From Agmasoma carcini (nom. nud.) (taxonomy: Eukaryota; Microsporidia; Thelohaniidae), in assembly GCA_029232285.1 (NCBI GenBank), contig JAOXFI010000006.1:90849-154848 (forward strand): DNA of 64,000 nt. Direction: 5' to 3'. Positions 1 to 10,360 of the stretch are shown piece by piece. The position numbers and the translations under genes were made by a program. Below the pieces are notes generated by a model. The model had not been told where the DNA came from. It worked only from the letters and a program-made list of their open reading frames with translations, and did no database searches. Positions within the stretch are counted from its first letter, which is position 1, and each line of letters starts with the position of its first letter.

Positions 1-546
1 GTTGCGAGCACCTAAAGCTTCGGTATAATATTTAAAAAATGCGTTACCGCTCTCATCAAAGATGCTTGACAATATTTTATCAAGGTTAAATCTAAGTTGT
101 TCACATTTGAATATTATTTCAGTGGCTGTTACCGCTGAATTCTTCTCTATGTCAGTGCCTCTTTGTAATAGCTTAGCTACACCAGCAAAGAAAGTTTCAA
201 CATCTCCAATATCTGATTTTGTATAGAAAGTCAGGAGAATGTTAGTATAAGAATTTCTAAGAATTGGATCCTCAGAAATTATACATGAAAAAATTCTGGA
301 CATAACTGAATCAACAACAGGCTTTAGATTTGGATCTGACCAGAAAGAGTCGAGTGTATTCTTGAAAAACAACGATGATACGTGCTTCAACTGAATGTCT
401 CTAGTATCAATCATAAATTCATTCTGGATTAGCATAAGAAATTGTGGATTTGTTTGCAGCTGCATAAGCTGATTTTCTGCGGCTGCTCTAACATTGTCAT
501 CTGGTGAAAGTGTTTGTTTAAATAAGTTTCTGTAGTCTTCAGACAT
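1..546 (-). CDS. Importin-beta family karyopherin (importin-7/8 type), N-terminal part
   Basis: Minus-strand reading frame, open from an ATG at 546 to the window edge (182 codons, 3' end missing). The N-terminus has the importin-beta N-terminal pattern: a first helix pair with spaced Asn/Ala/Glu residues (LSPDDNVRAAAENQL near residue 12), a 'NPQFL' turn, then 'RDIQLKHVSSLFFKN' near residue 49, which matches the second HEAT repeat of Nmd5/Sxm1/importin-7-like receptors ('R..A...LKN'). Such proteins carry cargo through nuclear pores under Ran control. The start is supported by AAATTTTTTTG / AAAAAATTTT runs just upstream (558-578). The importin-7/8 subtype is inference from a short N-terminus; CSE1 or another karyopherin is possible. 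Confidence 0.75.
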   Translation of the reverse strand, partial: MSEDYRNLFKQTLSPDDNVRAAAENQLMQLQTNPQFLMLIQNEFMIDTRDIQLKHVSSLFFKNTLDSFWSDPNLKPVVDSVMSRIFSCIISEDPILRNSYTNILLTFYTKSDIGDVETFFAGVAKLLQRGTDIEKNSAVTATEIIFKCEQLRFNLDKILSSIFDESGNAFFKYYTEALGARN

Positions 547-1619
547 ATTTGGATGTTCAAATTTTTTTGAAAAAATTTTAATGCATAAATTTATTATTGA
601 GTTTAAAATGGAAGAAGGAATCTATGTTCGATATATAGAACAATAATGGTTGTGTTATGTTTATATTTAATTGAAAATGTTAACTCTTAAATAATAAAAG
701 ACCTTATTTTAGATATTAGTGGTTATTATCATAATTTATTACTTCTATAATAGAATATTCTTGAAATTTATACAAAAAATAGAGCAATAGATAAAGGAAT
801 CGATCAAACTTTTTCACTTTTCCTACAAAAAAGAGAAAAACCGATCACCATGTTAAAATTCAAACACATCGAGGGTGATAATAATCGGATGGTGGACTAT
901 AGCCATCATACACTACATTGGAGAAATAAAACCGAACCCCCTAAAATGGGTTTTGGTGAACCCCATTTTAATAAGCATAAATATTATGTTTTATCCATCA
1001 AATTACAAACTTTTCACACCAAATTGTAAATAATTTTTTATCTATTTTACATGCATGATAGCAAAAAATAAAAAATTACTGATAAAAATATTTGTTTTAG
1101 GTTGATATGAAAAGTTTATAATTGGAAGTGAAATCATAGATTATAATATATTTTCCCTCATTAAAATACATCAAATCGTATATTATTAAGCATTAGAAGG
1201 TTAATTATATACTTTAATGTGATAAATTACATTTCTAAAAGCACTGTTGTATATTCATCCTTGTTTATTATATATTTTATAAAATTATTATATAGAAATA
1301 TAATGTAGTTTTAAGAAAACAAAATTCTTGAGAAGAGTGAAATGGTTAAATTAAAAATATTTTATTTTTTCATCATCAGAATTGTAAAATTCGTGTCATT
1401 TGATGCTACTATAAAAACCATCAGAAATGCTTTGCTAAATATAGAAACTGCACCTATAATTTTTGACTAAGTTACATAAAGAAACTTGGCTCATATATAT
1501 TTTTCTTTATTTTGCTATTATATATGATTTCTCCTAATAAAATTTTATTAGCTGCATTTTATTTTCTGGGCTTGTGTAACTATTAAATAAAAATTATAAT
1601 TTCTATTTTTACATTATTA
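547..1619. other. Gene-free AT-rich stretch with one compact folded island
   Basis: No coding frame is convincing here. The promoter-proximal AT boxes of the importin gene lie at 558-578. A less AT-rich island at 841-975 can fold into several hairpins and is listed separately. The rest is low-complexity AT sequence in which I see nothing. Confidence 0.5.
841..975. ncRNA. Possible structured RNA or folded repeat
   Basis: Three inverted repeats lie side by side in about 130 bases. CCGATCACC (841-849) pairs with GGTGAT...ATCGG (875-888). GATGG (888-892) pairs with CCATC (903-907). TAAAATGGGTT (942-952) pairs with AACCCCATTTTA (959-970) around a 6-base loop with a single bulge. The island is clearly richer in G and C than its surroundings. 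It could be a small structured RNA or the remnant of a foldback element. No known RNA family signature was recognised, and the strand is undetermined. Confidence 0.25.
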
Positions 1620-1624
1620 AAATT

Positions 1625-2312
1625 ACTATATTGGTGTTATGGATGACATAATACGGTTTTTAATCGATATTGGTGCACTAAGAAAACAATTTTATTGCTT
1701 ACTTGCAATTTGTCTTGGGGTTTTAGAAGGTAAATAAAAATATCGACAAAATCGTATTTAGGTGTCTAACTAACTTATATCTTTGATCAAAATAATAAAT
1801 TATTGCATAAATGATATTAAAAACGTCATAAATCTAATTGAAATTATCGAAAAACACCATTCTTGTAATTAATACAAAGTTAAATAAATTACATTTAGAC
1901 TTTTGATAGAAACCCTCTGTTAATAAGAAGAGAAGGAATAATATATTAGATTGATAAGTAAATTCGAATACAAGGCCAATATAATAAATGAAGGTAGTCA
2001 GGGAATGATATTTGTTTTTTGGATTTTCGGATACATCATGTAGACCAGACAAGATTTATCTAAAATATGTAATCGAGCGTATTTATAATGCTTTACTCCA
2101 TATAATATGTAGATTTGCGACCGGGTACAATAATTTGTTCCGATCAGTGGAGGTCCTATTTTAGGATAAGTGAAAAATCGAGTTTGGTTGTGATACAGTA
2201 AATCATTATTTAATTTTGTTGATCCAAATACCCTTAGTTTAACCCAAAGCATTGAATATTATTGGAAGAAGCCGAAACAAAGAATTAATGAAAAATAACA
2301 TTTTAAGAATTT
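1625..2312 (+). pseudogene. ISXO2-like (IS1595-type) DDE transposase remnant
   Basis: Fragments in shifting plus-strand frames match the ISXO2-like transposase in order. They are an N-terminal 'FLIDIGALRKQFYC' (about 1658-1700, equivalent to the 'L...G.L.....C..C' start of the family), then 'GTIICSDQWRSYF' near 2125 (second catalytic Asp), 'VNHY' then 'FVDPNT' near 2200-2232, and 'TQSIEYYWKKPKQR' near 2240-2285 (catalytic Glu region). Several frameshifts and stops separate them, so the copy is dead. ISXO2-like elements are common in expanded microsporidian genomes. A similar relic lies at 30740-31400. Confidence 0.7.
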
Positions 2313-3548
2313 TTTGAATTTGATCAAATATTATTGGTAATCTTTTTGTCAATTTGGATTTGGGTTTTTTGATCAATTTTACATAAAAAAATATACATAG
2401 TACAAAAATTTGATAATAATATTATGACAATCATTAAAAACCACGTACACAAGCACAGCATGAATAATTTATTTATTAAATCTTTTACACTTAACGTATG
2501 TCTTATAAAATTCATACATGATAAATTTAGTACAATTAATAATTGTATTAATTAAAATTATTTTTTGATAAAGAAATAACCATTTCAGGTATCTGATTTT
2601 TTACCCCTCACTATATTATTTTTAAAAATTTAACAATGAATAACAAACCCGTTACTTATCCTAATTTCACGCCCATGGCTCTAACAATAAACAACTTACC
2701 ATGACTCGTATCAAAATTCTGCAGTAATTAATTAAAACAAATCCATCTATCCGTTGATCACAGTAGTGTTGTTTTTTTACTATAAATCTATTTTAGTATA
2801 ATTGTATGTTTTTTTGGTATTTAACTATCAATAGATGTTTTATACGTAAATATTTGATGTTTAGTTGTCTATTATTGAATAAACCTGACAGGTTTTTAAT
2901 TTTCAACAAAATTAGATTAAAGAGTGTCTCTAAACAACTAATTATGTTATTTTACGGCTCTAACATCATTTTATCTTTATTGAATTGAAAATAATAATTT
3001 TCAATATTATTTCATTTTAGTACCTACACACACTTTTATTAAAAAATAAATTATTAAAATAAATAACAAAGTATAATAATACCAATCCTTTGCTTACGAG
3101 TCTCTAATTAGATATTTCATTTATAAAATCTGATTATTGATATATCAAAGAAGTTCAACCATACATCACCGTAATTTCTAATAATATAAAAACAATGTAA
3201 TATTTTAGCCAATAACCACACAAATTAAACTCTTATGAAGTATGAGATGACTTAGTAACTCATATTTGACAGTAATTATAGAATTTTTAAAAAAAAATTT
3301 TCTTTTCTTAAAAGAAAATAATCGTTTAATTTAGCACGAAATATTAAAAATAAAAGCAATCCTTTATTTAACATATCAATTTTCATTCGCTAAAAACTGT
3401 CCTATGATGTTCCACGACCTCTTAATAAATATATCAATCATTAAACACAACAGAAACTATAAGAAGCTTATTTATTAGTAAAATAACTAAGACTTTATTA
3501 TTTAAACTTATTTGTGCTATATAAAATAAATTCAAAAATCTCCCCTCT
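2313..3548. other. AT-rich intergenic sequence
   Basis: No supported gene. Short open frames here have no recognisable motif and no start context. The last bases (3525-3548), a C-rich patch before an ATG, belong to the small ORF that follows. Confidence 0.5.
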
Positions 3549-3764
3549 ATGGCAACTGTAGTAAGGGACACAGAGGATAAAAATAATCGTAACATTGCTA
3601 AAATGTTAAACCAAGATAGTTCCGAACTCATTTTCTTAGAAGATATACGAGAATACCAACTAAACGACGATAGACCATTGGAAGTTAAAATTGAAGCAGA
3701 AAAGAGAATTGATGCCGCTATGGGACTGCTCAAATTGAGAAAAGTCAAGAAACGAAACGATTAA
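3549..3764 (+). CDS. Small acidic/basic protein of unknown function, 71 aa
   Basis: The ATG is preceded by AAAAATCTCCCCTCT, the CCC-type start context seen at other genes in the window, and the base composition is less skewed than in the flanks. The product is highly charged, with an acidic middle (residues 23-45, helix-like) and a Lys/Arg-rich end (KVKKRND). There is no signal peptide or membrane segment. I do not recognise the family. A longer frame on the opposite strand (3434-3748) is a shadow with poor composition. A small subunit of a nuclear complex is conceivable, but nothing in the sequence proves it. Confidence 0.55.
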   Translation: MATVVRDTEDKNNRNIAKMLNQDSSELIFLEDIREYQLNDDRPLEVKIEAEKRIDAAMGLLKLRKVKKRND

Positions 3765-4310
3765 ATTATCAAATTAGAAGTTTTGGTTACGTCTTTGTGA
3801 CTGCATATGCTTTATATCATATCACGTGCATCATAAATCTTTTAAATATTGTAAATTTTATAAATTGATATAAATCAAAATTTTGAATACAGACAGGCTG
3901 TTGTTATGGCATTTTCATGTAAATAACCAATATTTCATAAATGTTTATTAATCAACCATCAAAGTCCTTTCATCTTGCAAATATTGATTCAAATATTTTT
4001 GTTAATTTTTGAATTATCATTTATTTTTGACATCAATTATATCATAACAAAGAAGACATTTGTTATATTAAAATTTAGTGATGTATGGTTTGATTTATTT
4101 CGTAGTCTTAATGTCTAAGCTGTGTTTTTTATGTTCTTAAAGATCTTTAAATATTTTTTAGCTTATGACACATTATGACTTCCTTATCAGTTTTTTCTAA
4201 ATAATTGATATTTGATCAGTGTGTTTATGATTCGAATCAAATTGACATCTTACAGTTCTCTTTGATTTTATATATAGGAATTCATATATATATCTAGGTA
4301 AGTGACATTT
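3765..4310. other. AT-rich intergenic sequence
   Basis: No gene, hairpin or repeat that I can support. Confidence 0.5.
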
Positions 4311-4314
4311 GATA

Positions 4315-4535
4315 CACTAACTAACCCAACTGACTAACCTAACTGGCTAACTAATCTGACATGGCATGACTAACCTATAGCTATCTAACATATCTAACCT
4401 GGCTAACTAACCTAACTGGCTAACTAATCTGACATGGCTAACTAACCTAACTGGCTAACTAATCTGACATGGCTAACTAACATAACTGGCTAACTAATCT
4501 GACATGGCTAACTAATCTAACTGACTAACCTAACC
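4315..4535. repeat. Imperfect ~35-bp tandem repeat
   Basis: Repeats of GGCTAACTAACCTAACTGGC followed by TAACTAATCTGACAT occur about five times, themselves built from a shorter CTAACTAAC/TGGCTAACTAAT core. Copies in the middle (4405-4510) are near identical; those at the edges are diverged. The array lies just beyond the 3' end of the J-domain gene and has no coding frame. Confidence 0.85.
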
Positions 4536-4639
4536 ATTTCCTTGACAGTTAAAGAATATATAAAATTATAACTATAGAACACTTACAATATCTCTATTAT
4601 CAAAATATATAAACAGTAAAAAAGGATATTTATTTTATG

Positions 4640-5305
4640 TCAAATATGATTTAAAAAAACAACAATTATCAAAAATAACATAGCAGAATAAAAAAACGAA
4701 CGTGTATTTCCGTTTCTAGCGTACAATCCCCTCCTCCTACCGAGAGAGTGTCCAAATATCTCCTCTGAATTCATACTCAGTGATCTAAACAGAGGATTCA
4801 CCATTGGATTAGAAGAGAACGTTATTTGATTACCAAATGAGGTAACCAGACTAAAATTAACACCATTACTTTCATTTATATCATTAGTAAAAAAATTGGC
4901 CCTTGGAAGGTTAACAACACCAAATCCTTCAGGTTTGTTAAGTTTTTGGCGTTTATCTATTGTATTTATAGAAAAGTATGCCTTTTGAAGTATTTTAAGA
5001 GCCTCATCAGCATCTAACATTTCTGATCGATCAATTTGGAACATTGTGGCCTTTTTAACGAATGTTTTTCTTATTTCTTCATTATTAGCAGTTTCATCCA
5101 GCTCTAATATTTGAAAATATTTGTTTTCTTTTATATTCAAAATTCTTTGAACTTCCAACGACAAATCAAGAAGTTCTTTGGCGGATTGTAATGCTTCAAA
5201 ATCAGCATCAGAACCAGTTTTGATATATTTAGAATCACATAAATCATAAAACTCCTTGTATTTGCCCTTTTTAGATAATTTTTTGGCTATGTCTTCTTTC
5301 TTCAT
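4640..5305 (-). CDS. J-domain protein with C-terminal membrane anchor and altered HPD motif
   Basis: The protein is 221 aa. Residues about 62-122 align with a J domain: KYFQILELDETANNEEIRK is helix I and the start of helix II, KKATMFQ the end of helix II, and AYFSINTIDKRQKLN helices III-IV. J domains stimulate Hsp70 ATPase through an HPD loop; here the loop reads QID (residues 90-92), so His and Pro are lost and Asp is kept. Residues about 203-221 form a hydrophobic segment ending the chain (FFYSAMLFLIIVVFLNHI), which fits a tail anchor in the ER. The helical N-terminus (GKYKEFYDLCDSKY) resembles the region before the J domain in DNAJB12/Hlj1-type proteins. ACCC precedes the ATG. Whether it still acts on Hsp70 is open. 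Confidence 0.75.
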   Translation of the reverse strand: MKKEDIAKKLSKKGKYKEFYDLCDSKYIKTGSDADFEALQSAKELLDLSLEVQRILNIKENKYFQILELDETANNEEIRKTFVKKATMFQIDRSEMLDADEALKILQKAYFSINTIDKRQKLNKPEGFGVVNLPRANFFTNDINESNGVNFSLVTSFGNQITFSSNPMVNPLFRSLSMNSEEIFGHSLGRRRGLYARNGNTRSFFYSAMLFLIIVVFLNHI

Positions 5306-5319
5306 GGGTAATTATTCTG

Positions 5320-5730
5320 TATGTGGTAAAGGGTGGAAAATAAAAAATAAATCAATCATATTCAAATAAATGGGGTTCAAATAATTAATATAATGATATT
5401 TCTTATTATATGTCTAAAAATGTATGCTTGATTTGATTTGTGGATAAATGAAAAAATATAAGTGGTGGGTTGAAATTTAAAAGATTTTGATAATTTAAAT
5501 GTTAGTAATAATTTTTGATTAAAAAATAAGCCAAAAAAAGTTTTTTAAAGTTGTATTTAATAATAATTTATAAAAACATGATTTCTTAATATTATAATTC
5601 TAGTCACTGTAAAAATAATTTATATTTACTAATCTAATTATATATATTCCTATATCATCTTTTGTATTAATTATCTGATTTTTTAGTGCTAATATGATAA
5701 AAACTAACATTTAAAATGGACAATAAATGC
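5320..5730. other. AT-rich intergenic sequence
   Basis: Upstream flank of the J-domain gene. No gene or repeat seen. Confidence 0.45.
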
Positions 5731-5900
5731 ATTTTCAATCAAAAATTAAAAACAGTATGAATATGGGATGAGTATAAGGATAAGAATATTTAAAAATAAC
5801 ATAACTTATGATTTTCAATCAAAAATTAAAAACAGTATGAATATGGGATGAGTGTAAATATAAGAATATTTAAAAATAACATAACTTATGATTTTCAATC
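5731..5900. repeat. 80-bp tandem duplication
   Basis: ATTTTCAATC begins copies at 5731 and 5811, and a third partial copy at 5891, giving an exact period of 80 bases. The two full copies differ at about three positions (for example AGTATAAGGA versus AGTGTAAATA), so the duplication is fairly recent. There is no coding frame through it. Confidence 0.9.
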
Positions 5901-6459
5901 AAAACTTGTACCAAATGAATTTAAAAAATTTAATTAATATAAAATTAATCATATTGATATCTTTAAAGAACATTTGTGGTTCAGATGCCTTGTAGGATCC
6001 TTTGAAAAATGTTTTAAAGTTTTATTTTGATTATAGTTGCTTTCTAATATGTTTTAATACAAAATTTAAAACCCCATTTTATCTATTTTAAAAATGATAA
6101 GAACAAGATACGATAATAACATTATAAACCAATCACATTGTTATATTTTGATGAAATATATGTAAATTATTTATATTCGAGATTAGGTAATGCTGAAGAA
6201 AGAATTATATTTATAGCTGAAATTATATTAATTAAAATACCACGAATTGTTCAGTGTGAGGAACGTTCATGGTCCTAATTAATGACAGCAGGACATGTCT
6301 TAAAAAGGTTACTTTACTACTTTTAAATAATATTAATCTTTAAATATTATTGAAAATTATTTATAAAATAGGCTTTGATATACCTAAGACATTTAATCAC
6401 AATTAAAATTCAACAGAAACACAATACAATTATGGCAAGAAGTGTGTAGAATTATTATG

Positions 6460-6830
6460 ATATACGTTTTTTAACAAATAAAACGGGTGTATTAATGGGA
6501 TGGGTGAACGAAAATTATAGAAATAAAAAATGATAAAAAAATATAGAAGGGTAGAGTTAAAAGACGAACAAGTCAATAATGAAAAGAATTATTATAAATA
6601 ATATAAAATAAGATAGTATAATAATAACAGATAATTGGAGAGCTTATAAGGTATTATTAAATACAATAAGTACTGATATAAGCATAAGACCAACGATCAT
6701 TTATAAAATTTTGTTAACCCTCATGATACAAGTGTAAACACACAATCTATTAAGTGTCTTGGTCTCAAGCAAAATATAAGTTTAGGAAGAAAAACGGTAT
6801 TAAAAATGATGATTTATTTTACTACATAAT
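6460..6830 (+). pseudogene. ISXO2-like transposase remnant (C-terminal half)
   Basis: Plus-strand fragments match the C-terminal half of the ISXO2-like family. 'DNWRAYKVLLNT' near 6630 is the region of the second Asp, and 'FVNPHDTSVNTQSIKCLG' near 6713-6770 corresponds to the 'FVDP.TG.HTQ.IE' block with the catalytic Glu replaced by Lys. An in-frame 'RRVELKDEQVNNEKNYYK' stretch precedes them near 6550. Stops and shifts show decay. No terminal repeats were located. Confidence 0.6.
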
Positions 6831-6949
6831 TTAATGTATTTTCTATAATCAAAAATTCTTACCATTATATCCTTAATATATATATTTTATCATAATAAGT
6901 ATAACTTTTAATTCATTTTCTTTTATATTTCCTCCTAAATACAAATTGT

Positions 6950-7330
6950 ATCAAATTATTAAAAATATTATTTCTTATTTATTTTTGTTTATGACCAAAT
7001 ACCTACGATTGATTGTGTATGCACACGCGAATCATTCGGATCTGGTAAGATTTAAGAATGAATCACTAAATATTTTTTACCTTTAATCAATAAATTAAAT
7101 GCTGATTTTATGCTTTCCACCGGTCTGTCATAGTTATTGTGATCTTAGAATTTCTTATTCGATAAAGTATTAATTGTCTACTTATTTCAGTTCGCAACTA
7201 CCTTCATGAAGCAGTTGCCAATTTCTCTCTATATCCCACTAATAACATATGCTATTTTATGATCTTTCCTCTATTATATTACAATATAAAACAAACTTCC
7301 ATCAATCTCGACCACCTTCTTACTTCCATC
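6950..7330 (-). pseudogene. ISXO2-like transposase remnant, part downstream of a Tc1 insertion
   Basis: On the minus strand the frame gives 'VDGSKKVVEIDGSLFY' near 7325-7270 (first catalytic Asp), then 'ISGI.REIGNCFMKVVAN', a 'DRWKAYK'-like block, 'LVIHS', and 'DPNDSRVHTQSIVGIWS' near 7035-6985 (Glu block, with Glu replaced by Val). This is the canonical order of the ISXO2-like family. The Tc1-type element at 7333-8679 cuts it immediately upstream of the first Asp block. Confidence 0.7.
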
Positions 7331-7332
7331 TA

Positions 7333-8679
7333 CACTGCTTTGCAAAAAAGTAACACCCCAAAAATGAAAGTATTGTGCTAGATAAAACTAGATACAAAAA
7401 ATATATAATAAAATAAACACTTTAAATACATATTATTCTTGTATTTTTCAATATTTTAATACAATTCTAAATATGATATTTAGTGTGAACTTTTTGCAAA
7501 TTAAAGTAGCACCTTAAAGTTTCCCTATGTTTTTATAATAAAATTTAATTAAACGAATAATCCACGTCAAAACATCTTTTAAAAGAACAAAAAATCAATG
7601 TTATTAGTGATTTAATAAATGGTTTAACCCAAAATTTTATCTCTTTAAAAACAGTATTTCACACAGAACACAGCAAAACATCAACAATAAATAGAAAAAC
7701 AGATCAATTGATCGAAGAAACGAATCCAGACAATATATGAAGCTTAATTCTTTATCAGTAAAATATTTGATAAATGTATTGATAAAAACCCATTTATCAC
7801 TTTATCAGAAATAAAAATCATCTGTTAAAGCAATATATCAATGCATCTATATCAAGGGCTATAAATAAACAATGTATCAACATATTTATTCCTGTTATTA
7901 AGCAAGAAGAATATTATTATACGAAAATATTATTTAATAAATTTTTAAAAAATGAGCTTAAATCGATTATTTTTATGATGAAAATGATTTAGTCTTTATC
8001 AGCCAGATGGTTCTTGTTTTGTGCAACGAAGAAAGTGAGAAAGGTTAAATTTAAAGTATATTTTACCATCAGTAAAGCATCAGTAATGGTATGGAGCTGC
8101 ATATCATCCAAAAAGGCAAGGAAATTTTTGTTTATTTTTTAAAGTATTGACGCTGCTGCGTATAAACAATTTATTGCTCAAAATCTCGAATAATCTGCAT
8201 TTATGATGGGTATTTCAGATTTAAATTTCGGGCAAGACAATGCACATTTTGTAGTCAGCAAAGTCAATTTAAACAATGATTAATTCTAAAATTTAAAAAT
8301 TAATAAAATGGCAACCACAATCACCCGTCTAAGCCCTATCGAGCATATTTGGGCATATATAAACGAAAATTAAAAGCTTTTGGGTTTTGTAAGAAAGATG
8401 AAATAAAGTATAAAATCTTTGAAATATGGAACAATATGAATCATGAAATGGTGGGGCATTATGCTTTGGCTATTTATAGAGCTTAGGAGAGACAAGTTTA
8501 TAATTAAATTTCAGTGTGTTACTTTTTTTTGCAAACATGTTCACACTAAATATTATATTTAGAATTCATATTAAAAAAACAAAAGAAATATATATGTATT
8601 TAAAGAGTTTATTTTATTATATATTTTTTCTATCTAGTTTTATCTAGCACAAGATTTTCATTTTTTGCAAAGCAGTGCA
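7333..8679 (+). mobile_element. Degenerate Tc1/mariner-type element with ~170-bp inverted ends
   Basis: The left end (CACTGCTTTGCAAAAAAGTA at 7333) is repeated inverted at the right end (GCAAAGCAGTG, 8669-8679). Homology continues inward for about 170 bases on each side, for example the TTTAGTGTGAAC near 7480 and the inverse near 8540-8562; a 12-base indel separates the arms. The left flank is TA; the right flank is CA, probably a decayed TA. Inside, plus-strand fragments resemble a Tc1 transposase: 'VMVWSCISSKKARKF' near 8080, 'FGQDNAHFV' near 8228 (second Asp) and 'LSPIEHIWAYIN' near 8328-8363 (Glu). No frame is intact. The element sits inside an ISXO2-like relic. Confidence 0.8.
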
Positions 8680-9210
8680 TATTTAGACTTTCTATCTTTC
8701 TCGTTTTTATATTTAAAATACATACATTATCTCTAGATACCTCTTCCTAGTCATTAAGTTATTCTTTTTTAAAATAATATAGATACAATATCTTTTGCAT
8801 TGTATAAAAGCTTATGTTATTCATACTAAAGAATCTTTTGTTTTTGATCTTAATTTAATATTGCAACCCGCAGCTTTCCGAAAATATTTTCTGTTTTTGA
8901 ACTATCACAAATCAACACCATAGAGTTCTTAATACAGCACAATTCATTATATTCTCTATCAATCTGAACCGTACTAGTCACTTAATACTCTCATTGATTT
9001 TTAAGTATAGTAATATTCGCATATTTGGTGATTAAAGATCTCATCAAATGATAGAATAAATTTAGGTTCACATATAAGTTTTATTCAATAATATAACCAT
9101 GCTTAAAAATATTAAAAAATCTTATAAATCACCTGAACCCGATTTTCTGACAGAATTTGTATACGCCACAACATAGTAAATCATAAATATAATTTTGTTA
9201 ATCCCATTGA
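8680..9210 (-). pseudogene. Probable N-terminal part of the ISXO2-like relic split by the Tc1 element
   Basis: The minus strand here carries coding-like runs such as 'TVQIDREYNELCCIKNSMV' followed by 'LICDSSKTENIFGKLRVAIL' (about 9000-8855), with a CC pair at the position of the zinc-ribbon start of ISXO2-like transposases. It is collinear with the part at 7330-6950 on the other side of the inserted element. Stops interrupt it. The match to the family is weaker than for the C-terminal half, so the join is inference. Confidence 0.4.
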
Positions 9211-9757
9211 AGCAGTTCAAACTCAAAATATTGAATCATATCGGTCAAATAGAAAATTTAGATTTAAACATATTTTTTAAAGACAATGTTACTGGGATAA
9301 ACTTCATAATATTAATAAAAATATTTAAAATTTTCTATATATAATTTTTTAAAAAAAAACAGGCTAGAAATTTAACGATTATCTTATATCTGCTTTTATT
9401 ATATCATATTTACCAAAATTATTTCTATGTATTATATTGTTGTCATTCATTCGCTAATCTACAATTGTAGTTAATAACAAAGTGTCTATAGTTTGAATTT
9501 GAGATTGTAAGTGATAAGAGGAATATATACTATTCTTTATCAAAATTATTTATAATATTACTTTTAAAGGACTTTACACTTCATTAGGAAATAAAACAAA
9601 TCACTTCTTTACTCTATTCACATATTATATCTATTATATTTTCCTACTACGTATTTCATATTGATAAAATGGTTCTATTGTATACGATTTTCTATGAATT
9701 TATATCACTTCTATTAATAATTTTATAATTGCAATCATAAAAACATCTTAACTTAAT
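9211..9757. other. AT-rich intergenic sequence
   Basis: No supported gene or repeat. Confidence 0.45.
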
Positions 9758-10051
9758 ATGGCTCTTTATGTTTATTTTAAGTTTCGATATAACAAGTCAA
9801 TTTATTGTTTTGTGTGTATAAAAGTATGCGGCAAGTATAACTGCTTTATTTTGAAAGGTTCAAATGAAAGTATTCATTGTTTTACACTTCTTAGAACTTA
9901 TTATCACCATAATAAACATTTTATTTACACAAAATCAGCCTTTGTTAGAAATATTCCAATAAAAAAGTTAACAATAATGAAATATAAAATTTATTATTTA
10001 AGGTATGATTTATACTTATATATTAATTTCTATACAATTATATTAAAATAG
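9758..10051 (+). CDS. Doubtful 97-aa ORF with a FLYWCH-like Cys/His pattern
   Basis: The frame runs from ATG to stop and contains FKFRYNKSIYCFVCIKVCGK followed by a Cys and a later YYHH pair. Aromatic residues, spaced Cys and a terminal His pair resemble a FLYWCH zinc finger, a domain often found at the N-terminus of MULE-type transposases. The start has no AT-box/CCC context, and the tail (residues 70-97) looks like random AT-rich translation. It may be a transposon relic or chance. Confidence 0.25.
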   Translation: MALYVYFKFRYNKSIYCFVCIKVCGKYNCFILKGSNESIHCFTLLRTYYHHNKHFIYTKSAFVRNIPIKKLTIMKYKIYYLRYDLYLYINFYTIILK

Positions 10052-10360
10052 ATGATTTAATATGATATTGTGTATATAGCATCATCTATCAATGAGATAC
10101 ACCATGTGCACCCATTACAATGATATTTAGAATATTTTATTTTATTTATTGATCATATAAAGCTAATTTACTTATAAAAAGGATACAAATATTACGTAGA
10201 AACTTAAATTTGTAATTTTATTCACTCTTTTATAGATTTCAATATTTACATTCATTTTAAGAGAGGCTTAAGGTAATAATCATAGAATTTATCTATAGTG
10301 TTAAAATTTATATCAATAAAACTCAATTATTCTTTAATGTATTTTATTTATCTAAAACAA
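10052..10360. other. AT-rich sequence between the doubtful ORF and the ABC transporter
   Basis: Nothing recognised beyond the 3' flank of the ABC transporter gene. Confidence 0.4.

Noticed and set aside
210..217. NLS reading of the KR in NPIKRQC of the 53-58-kb family
   Set aside because: A single KR pair is far too weak to call a nuclear signal; noted only as conserved.
1658..1685. Retroviral-type protease motif (LIDIGA) suggesting an LTR retrotransposon
   Set aside because: The surrounding fragments fit an ISXO2-like transposase in order, and no reverse transcriptase or LTR was found.
1834..2252. Minus-strand ORFs of 72 and 84 aa
   Set aside because: They are shadows of the plus-strand ISXO2-like relic, which explains the sequence with recognisable motifs.
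3434..3748. 104-aa minus-strand ORF
   Set aside because: Overlaps the 71-aa plus-strand gene that has a CCC-type start context; composition is that of an antisense shadow.
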